From NCBI RefSeq assembly GCF_037975245.1, contig NC_092573.1:14406001-14470000 (forward strand): a stretch of DNA of 64,000 nt, read 5' to 3'. Of this stretch, positions 50,801-59,800 are shown one piece after another. Both the position numbers and the translations under genes were made by a program. Every line of letters begins with the position of its first letter. Position 1 is the first letter of the stretch. This DNA is from Apostichopus japonicus (Eukaryota > Echinodermata > Holothuroidea > Aspidochirotida > Stichopodidae). The notes under the pieces are model-generated. The model saw only the letters and a list, made by a program, of their open reading frames with translations. It did not search any database and was not told the DNA's origin.

Positions 50801-53800
50801 TTGTCACTGTCTGTGACCTTTCTGCACAGGTCAATCGATAACCAATCACTGTAAGGCAGGTGTTCCCTAACTGGGGTGCATGAACCCCAAGGGGGTGTGT
50901 GAGTCCATCCCAGGGGGTTCATGAGACGTTTCTGAAAGTCAAAACTAGAGTACTTTTTGTTGACCTAAAATGTGATATATCCTATAATTTAGTAATGTAC
51001 AAAAGTCGTACCTATTGGCAAACTCTTTTCGCATCCATACGCATGTTGCCATAGGAGTACCATACCGTGCATGTGATAAAAACAGGAGCATCGGTCTCAT
51101 AGTGTGTGATGGGTGATCAATGCCTGATACAATTCGAAATCTAATCTTGAAGTTTCCAAATGAATATTTGTTCATCTCCTTGTTTTTTTTATTACAATAT
51201 TATACTATTAACTTGATCTTTTATGAAGCACTGTTATGCGTATTACAGTATAATAATGACTCAGATCGTGTCTCGAAAAGTTGGGGTTTCGTGGACAACT
51301 CTGACATCACAGGGGACTCGTGGGGGGATAAAGTTAGGGAAACCCTGCTGTAACGTGATGCTACTGCACAATATTTCTAACATCGAGTCAGCGAGGGTAT
51401 CTATTTCACCTGATCTGTTTCTATTGGGAAACAAAAACATTTCCATGTAGGTTTTAGAAAAGAGAACATGTCTTTATGCGATCCTCCTGCCCCGGGGTAA
51501 TCTGTTCACTACTAAAAACTGAGAATTTATGAATAAATGTATGCTGTCGTTTGCGTGCCGTACAGTATTTTATGTGTACAAATAATGTAATGTGTCGCTG
51601 AACTGAACCTACTGTACATGTAGCCCAGTCTGTCAATAGGCTGTGACAGTTTAAGGTAGATTTTACATATAAATCACTGGCCAGTATTTCACAGTCTTAA
51701 CATCATCAATTGATATTTCCTTCATAACTTTCCAATATAAAGTGACCTGAATGACTGTATGTGAGGTTTGGACTTTTAATTACTCTCAATGCATCCATGT
51801 ACTGTAGTGTGTGTTCCCTAACACGTTTGTGTACATACATCACTAAAGCTTAGAGTGTAGGTTCACGTAAATCTCTATGAACGAAAGGTTCGTACCGTTA
51901 CCGATCAATTGACCTTTCGACCTACTGCATAAAACTAGCTTACTTATAGCAACTCTTACATCTGCACACAAAAGCTGTCCTAGTGAGCTGGGATCACGTT
52001 TCTATGAAAGGATAAAGCATACTGTACCTTTCCCCATTAATTTCTTCTTTTCATCATTGACTAAAGCATCATGCTTTACACTCCTAATTTATGATTCATT
52101 ACACACGTACCTTATCCTTGTTACCCATTACATTGCATTTCAGTTAGTGACAAAACTTTATTCGTTGTTCTCTTGCTCTTGCAGCGGTCGATGGAGAGAA
52201 TCAGATTCAAGATATTCTAGATGAAGATCTGTTACAAGTGCTATAACGTACAGTACTGTACGTTATGTACGGACATTGTCAAACTAGCAAGAAACGTGCA
52301 TATAAAGAAACTCGCAATGCTTGATTCAGAGCCAAGCAATGTTTTTGAGAGAAGAACATGTGTGACAGAGTATATAATTTCCATTTCTAAACATACCAGG
52401 AAGTGTCAAATTAATGAAGTATATAGGGAAAAGAAGGTCGATGATGCACACAGTATGCCGTCTTTTCAACACTAAGAGACTCTCGTTGCAAGACAGCTTA
52501 CAGTAGGTAGGCGTCATCAGGAATTACCAATTCCCAGGGCAAGACATTGCAAATACTATGTACAATCTGTCCTAGTGCAATGCAAAATACTTTACCTTAG
52601 CTCATCTGTGTCTGGTACCTTGGTGTAGGGTAAGTTGGCAATCACCCTCTTCTTGTCGTCAACGGGCTAAAAAAGATAAAATGAAGGTTAAACTAACACA
52701 CTACATGAGTTTTAACATTGCTTGATACAGATCACAGTGTCATACTGTACAATGCCATAAAATACACAGTGATTTACAATCTTCTTCTTCTTTTGTTTTT
52801 CATTCATTCAATTTCTCCCACAACTATAAAATACATCTATGCAAATGAGGGTTAATTGAGACAAAGTTGTGAAAGTAAATTTTCTACACTGCCTGGGAAC
52901 TCATCAAAGTTGAATGTCATTTCCTAGTAAAGACAGAGTGGGCGTTGACCAGAGCTGACCAATTCTAGTCTACTGTATCTGGCATATCTGGGAGCACTAT
53001 TACCATGAGGATGCAGACCGTATTATACACTGACAGACGCTGTTTACTACGATAACCCAAATTTGGTTGCGAGGCACAAGGGTTCACCCTGAGGTACCTT
53101 CCCATCAAGTATGAATAAAATTGTCACCGCTGTGTAGGATGAGTTTTTGACACAAACTTTGACTCACTCAAACTTCGGGTCACCCTGGGGTACCCCACCA
53201 TGGGTGACTCCGGGGCGTAGCTACTCAGGAAAACTGACCATTACCATAGCAACTGTTGCTATGGAAACTGACATAGCTGTATATGGCACAACTGGTAAAG
53301 GCAATACAAGATCTCATCCTCCTTATGGGAGTGATGAAATACTGTAATAAGAACCTGAATAGCTGTGCACTTATAAACTTGTGGAGTAACAGGATAGCAC
53401 CGGCCAAAAGAACTATTTAATGAGCATCTATCCATGAAGTCATGTTGTTTGTATCTGCCTAATATTACAACTGGGGGTTTCAAAAGATTTTACCATCCAA
53501 AAGGGCAAAATAGAAGAATGAATTAGGTTTCAACTGCTGCTTATATGGAGGAACTGGATAGCACCTGCAAAAAGGACTATTGGATGAGCATATGAACTGT
53601 ACTTTTCATGAGGCTAGATTGGAAATAAGAATCTCCTCAAAATGTGAAGCCATGACCCTCCTTTTAACATACAAGGACTTCTAACCGCCTACAAATTGAT
53701 TACTAAAGGGTTTTCCTGGTCATATTCAAGTAAATGCTACTCAACCTGACAACAAAAAACAAGAAAAAACTTGCTAGCAATATTACACTTTCAATTTGCA

Positions 53801-56800
53801 ACTTCAAAAAAGAAAAACAAATATAGGAAAGGTTTTTGAACAGTGGCATTCTTTGATGTCCTAGAGTATGGATGATAATTTAGGAAATTGAAACAAGTCA
53901 ACTAAGCAAACAGATTGCTGAAGAGTCTCCATGTTACAGGTTAAAAATGCCCTGGGCAAGTATCTTTGTTCCATTGCCGTGATGGAGGCCTGGGATTTGT
54001 GCTTTATTGCTATTGAAACCTTTAGAAAGGATGTAACATGTTGTTAAAAATAGGCAAACATTTTATAATGACTAACTTGATTGTCTCAAAATTCTAAATG
54101 CATCATGGTCATTGATTTAGTAAGTTTTCAGTATGCGTATGTGTGGGCGTCTCTGAAAGAGCACTTTACTGTGTCAAAAGAGGAGGTCTTAATAACTACA
54201 GTATTTTGTGTTACAATTTGCTACACAAATGTCGGTACAGTACATGGCCTGTTCGAGGAATGACCAGTTTCCAGAATAAATGATCGGATAGATCTGTTAC
54301 CAAAAATTGTACCCAGAATGTTGACATCAGACATTTATTGTTTGCAAATTTATGAAACATGACTATGTACTGTATACATAACATTTTGTGTGAAGCAAAA
54401 TTACCTGAACTGGATCAAATGGTAAAAAGAACTCACTAATTATGAGCCAACAAATGATGGCCCTTGGGTAGATCTTATAATAGGAACGATGAATATAACA
54501 TGGTGGGTGGTAAGGGTGGCCCAGAGTTCACAAGTTACTCACGTTACTCAGAAGAAGAAAAAATTTACATACAGTATGAAGATTACTGTGGCAATCAAAA
54601 CTAATTTCAGTACAAATAATAGCCAAGGATGAGGCATTCAACTCTCTCAGAGAACTCTGCCAACAGACTCTCTTCATACATTACACTAAAGGAGTTGAAA
54701 TGCTAGTTAGTTGGTTTGTTATAAGCTAATTGTTTAACTGCCATTTCTTTCTTTTCTCTCCTTCCTTCCTTCTCATCTAATAAATCCTTGAGTAAAATAT
54801 TTATTACAAGTTTCACTTTTCATTTCCTTATGGCTGAGGTCTTCTACTGTACAAGATTTGAGAGCACTGCTAAAACTCACACAAATCATTCTTTGTTTGC
54901 TTTCTCGCTCTCTCCCTCTCTCTTGGCTGAAACCTTTGTGATTACAACCACTACTTTGAGTAATTAGAAAGTTCTCAACTGTTAAATCCGACGCACAAAA
55001 TATTATATCCTCAAAAAGTAACGTCATGACCTTTGATTTGTTTGCAAAAGCCTCGCTTCCCGAATTATGCTCAATTCATCAATCTCCCGTGGAAACTGTG
55101 TGAACAAAAGTCACTGATTATGCTTAGAAGTATCTTGGATACAAGATGTGTCCTTGCACATTCAAGCATGGTGCACAAATTTGTGGCAAATTCAACACCA
55201 CTGTAAATGCCACTCTGCAAGAAAACAAAATTGGGTTTTAAGATACGCCAACCCCCCCACCCCCCCACCCTACCCACTTCCCATGTACCTATAGATATCA
55301 AAACCAAGTCACAGAATCCATCTTACAGTACAAGAACTGAACTGGTGAGCATTATAGTAGAGGCTTGACTGTAAGGTAATGGACATTGTACTTTACCTCC
55401 GGAGGGGCCACTGGGTATTGCAGTCGTTCGTTTTTCAGGATATTTGACACGTGAGTATAATAGCCAATCAGCTCATGAAGGGACTGAAATTGTCTGCCAC
55501 CGACGTAGAAATCCCCACAGACAGCTGTTATTCTGTAGAGCGAAACCAAAAATCAGATGTACTGCATGCGGTATAATACAAGTCCCAAACTTCCTTGTTG
55601 TAAGTATACACCCGACGGATAAAACAGTCCTTTGTGATAAGTGTAACTGGAAGGAAACACTTTAGGAAATACTCGTTATTTTGAAACAAAAACGAAACTT
55701 CTCTTCGTGAAGGGGATAAAGGGCTTTTGACAGTCGCAGTACTGTATATGGTGTAACACTGCAGGCACCCTTTTTTTGTGCAGTTTTAATGATGATAAGT
55801 TGCTGGAACTGGAGTTTTGTGCCGAACACTAAACATACAATACAAATAGACAAATGGGGCCAGGTCTGTTAGTTTATTTTTAATGTCAAACACAACAAGA
55901 ACCACCATTTATTTACAACATGTATATAGCGAAAGGCAATGGTAAACACAAAAGAGAAAGTTTAAAATTCACAAAACAATTTGACCTGTAGTGCACCAAA
56001 CTAATTTAAGTGTGAAAGAAACACAAGATGGACCAAACATAAAAAAAAAAGTAACATAAAAAAAGTTAAAAAAATGAGAGAAAAAGACTGTAAAAAATAT
56101 TGTACATTAACTTGTGTATTTCTGACAATTCAGTCGAAACAGATAAGAAGTTAGATTTGTAACAATACCACTTGATACAATATGGGGTACACGCATACAG
56201 TGTGCATTACCCTAAACAAGTCCTGTCAATAATCTTGATCAGAATGACAACTGAGCTTCCATAAAAATAAATGCTATTTTCAATTTCTTTTTTGTTTATT
56301 TATCAATTTAAAGAGTGAAGACAATTTTGTAGGCTAAGCACCTTGTGCGGCAAAGAACCTTATAAGTTGAGAAGAGATGGCTATAATTTCCTGGTCACAT
56401 GAAGTCACATTACTTTCGTTACAGTTAGTCAGATATCTGAAATGTTACATTCAAACCTTATATTCACGATATTTTAATAGAAGAAATAGGCAAAAAGTTG
56501 TGCATTGTTTGTTACATTGTAGCCATAGAAATAGAAGCAGCAATGTTGGGCTCCAAACACAGACCTGTCCTTATTTATAACAGACTTTTCATCCTTGCCT
56601 ACAATACCAAACTTTGAATATCTTAAATTTTCCCAAAAGTTTTCTTTATACCAGTTCAATGACATAAAAGGTTTTACAAATATATTCCAAAGCTAACTTC
56701 TTTTACTGCATATAAGCTATTAACTCACAAATGAATTTCTAAAAACGTATAACAATTCAACTGGTTCTACATTATGTCTAGTTCCAGATTTGATACTACT

Positions 56801-59800
56801 ACAAAATGAGCATATTACACAGATCTACAGAAACACTACGCTGGGTTTTTCCATTTCATTTCTTCTTTTAAATTCTTTTATTTTAATAGCAAATCGTGCT
56901 TGGTCTTACCTGAAATGGTTGATGCCCTTAATACCCATGTAGGACAACACATAGGACCCAGGTTTGCTTTCACTCTCACGGACCAGATAGCTACCGGGGG
57001 TGCCTGAATTGAGGAGCCTCATCTCTGCCGAATGTCGATCAAGCTCTCCATGGTACCATCTGAACATTAATTGTAAATTGAAAGAAAATCAGTTATGAGG
57101 CGAGAACCCCGACATTCCAGACCCAACTACTGTACAGAGAAACCTGTATACCGTGATATAATTCAGTCAAAAAGTAAATATCTTGTATCACCTTTCAAAA
57201 ATAGACAATTTTATCCTCCTCTTTTCATCATGTAGACTCGTTTTTACAAGTAGATGCTGACGTATGAAGCTTAACAATGTAGAAAACTCACATACAAGAA
57301 TGAAACTGGGGGGTGGGAGGTGGGGGAGGGGAAAAATCTAGATGAGAGATATGTGTGTACACCAAACCAAACTGTTTAGGAGTTACTCAAAAGAAACTAT
57401 TACTTCTTAAATTTGTAATGTACAGGCTGTGAAAAATAGAGGACACTACATAAGCATGCCAGTATCTTTTAATTTTAGAATTCAGAAAAATATTTCATCC
57501 TCCTTTCATCCTGTACATGCAGATCTATGAAAAAATGTGTTCAATTGATCCCAAGGTCAACCGGGGTCAAGACGGGAGGGGTCTCTTTTACCTTTTTCTG
57601 GCTGGAGCGAACTTTTGGCCCATGCCATTTCTTAATTAATTGGTGAGCTTATAATTGCTTATGGGTATAGTAATGCAACCATAGATAATACCCAGGGAAT
57701 ATAGGATTCATGTGACCCTCATGTGGGCACAGTTCCCCTCAAATCACAAAAAAACATTTCGGCTGAATAAAGTGCCTACTTTGTGTGACCATAACCAGAA
57801 AAATAAAGATACTGCAGTTAAATTGAGTGCAGATCCATGAATTTTGGCAAGACATAAGATAGAATACCAAATTTGAGCTTTCTACCTCATGAAAAGACTG
57901 AATTATGAGCTCTTTCAAAGTCTGAAAATATCACAAAAATCAGTTTTTGTGACTCGCGCATGCACAATACGGCTTTTTTGACCAAATTTCAAAGGGCCAT
58001 ATCTCGAAAACGACATGGAGTTTGATTTAACTTTTTTGTATACATGTGTTCATTTGGGCCATACTCAATCATTCTTATGAAGTTTCATCTAAATCTGAGA
58101 GGGTCACTATTGACCACTGGTCGATTTGACCTGGAATGACCCATCGGTGAAATTTGTCAATGGCAGAAATTATTTAAACCGATTATGGTGATTTTTTTCA
58201 ACCTTGAGAGAAAAATGCTGAACACATATCTAACCAAAACAGTCCAGTGCTTCACCATACCTGTCTACAGCATAAAACATATCGTCAACGTACTTCAACA
58301 TTATGTTGGTTTGAACATTTCATTAAACCATTGAAACATCCTCTACACACATACTGGATGTGCCGTAACAACATCAGCATGTCGACACAGCTTATGGTCC
58401 CTACAACTCAACCAACATCAGTACACTACATAATGTAGTATTCTTCCTTAAAGTGACAAAAAAGAAGATCAGTTGCCAACAGTATACAATGTGTTACATT
58501 ATCACACTGCCAAGATAGTACAAAGCAGCAACTGTATCAGGTATGCCTAATATTAGGATATGTACAACTTACTGTAACCTACGTACATTTACCAACATAA
58601 AAAGATGTATGTACAGTAAGCTTCTTGTGTTTATGTGGGTTGTAATTTTTACCAGATCTTCAATTACTGTACTACTGTAAGAATGCCCTTTTATAACTGT
58701 ATGTGATTTTAAAGCGAAACCTATACAGTACTTCAAACGGGAGGTTTAGTAAATCTTGTTAGCTGCATAAAGCACAATGTGACGTATTTTTGTAACAAAG
58801 TATCCATGTGGGTAAATCACACTTGAACATTTCATTGAATTGAAACCTCTCCTGTGAATTTTCATCATAACATTTTTTTATTTTTTTATTTTACATTTAA
58901 CCATGTATATATTAAGAAGGAACAATATTGCCACCAAATCATGGCAATAGAATTAATGATGTAAGAAGCACACAAACACAAAGAAAAACATTACAGAGTT
59001 ACAACATTTGTGCATAATCTTTCTTGTAAATAATAACATATTAATATTAAGTTATGGTCTTATATGTAAAAGAATAGAAAAAACTTGGCGCCATATTTAT
59101 AATCAGTATGTGGGCATTTGAGAGGAAGAAATTCCACTGAATTTAGCATTCCAATCATCCTATCAGCAATACATCACTGAAACACTTTTTGGGGAAATTT
59201 TTATCATTGATCACTTTTCTGACTGTCCCAAAGTAAGACCTTGACTAAGGAAGACTGCCTATCTGTAAGTTTGTGTAATATTACTGTTACTTGTTAGACT
59301 CAGAGTAGGCTAGGCCTAAGTTAATCCTATCGTAAACTGTCAGTTGCCACTTCAACATCTAAATATCCTTTTAAAACAAACTGAAAACATTTCTTCTGTC
59401 CATATTGACAGAGGATTACTTCGAAGTGTCCTTCAGATGTAGCTTAAGAGAGCTTTGAAACAGTCACCATTTACAAAAACGATTACCTGGTAACCTTATG
59501 ACTGCAGCAGTTGTAACGCCTATGCACTATTGCTTAGAATAGGCTACAGCTTAGTTCCATGTAATATTTATGGTGAAAGTTTACTGTTAGAAGAGATGCT
59601 GTCATAAAGTCTCCACCCCATCTGAAACAGTGTTCTCAAAGTTGTTCTGGGATATTCTTTGATGGTTGTGGTAAAATCAGAATGTTATCAGTTTGAAATA
59701 CCTAAAGGAAATTTATGGTAAATTGAAACTAGTGACTTCCTACTTGAAAATGTCTGGAAAAGTTGGCCAAAAGGATTTTTCTCAGTTTTAGGTCCAAACA

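Larger units (their letters stand above)
44571..52595 (-). other. RASA1: RASA1 intron 4 (8.0 kb)
   Basis: The longest intron, splitting the SH3 domain. No coding exon recognised on either strand. It holds a hAT-type element (50857-51347), a long foldback (48783-49014), a local duplication (49074-49276), a perfect 24 bp palindrome (52243-52266), and a region dense in TACTGTAC-like words (about 46100-47030). Confidence 0.7.

Noticed and set aside
50945-51175. 76-residue frame inside the hAT element
   Set aside because: Considered as a transposase remnant, but I see no BED finger or RW-type hAT dimerisation motif, so no coding call was made.
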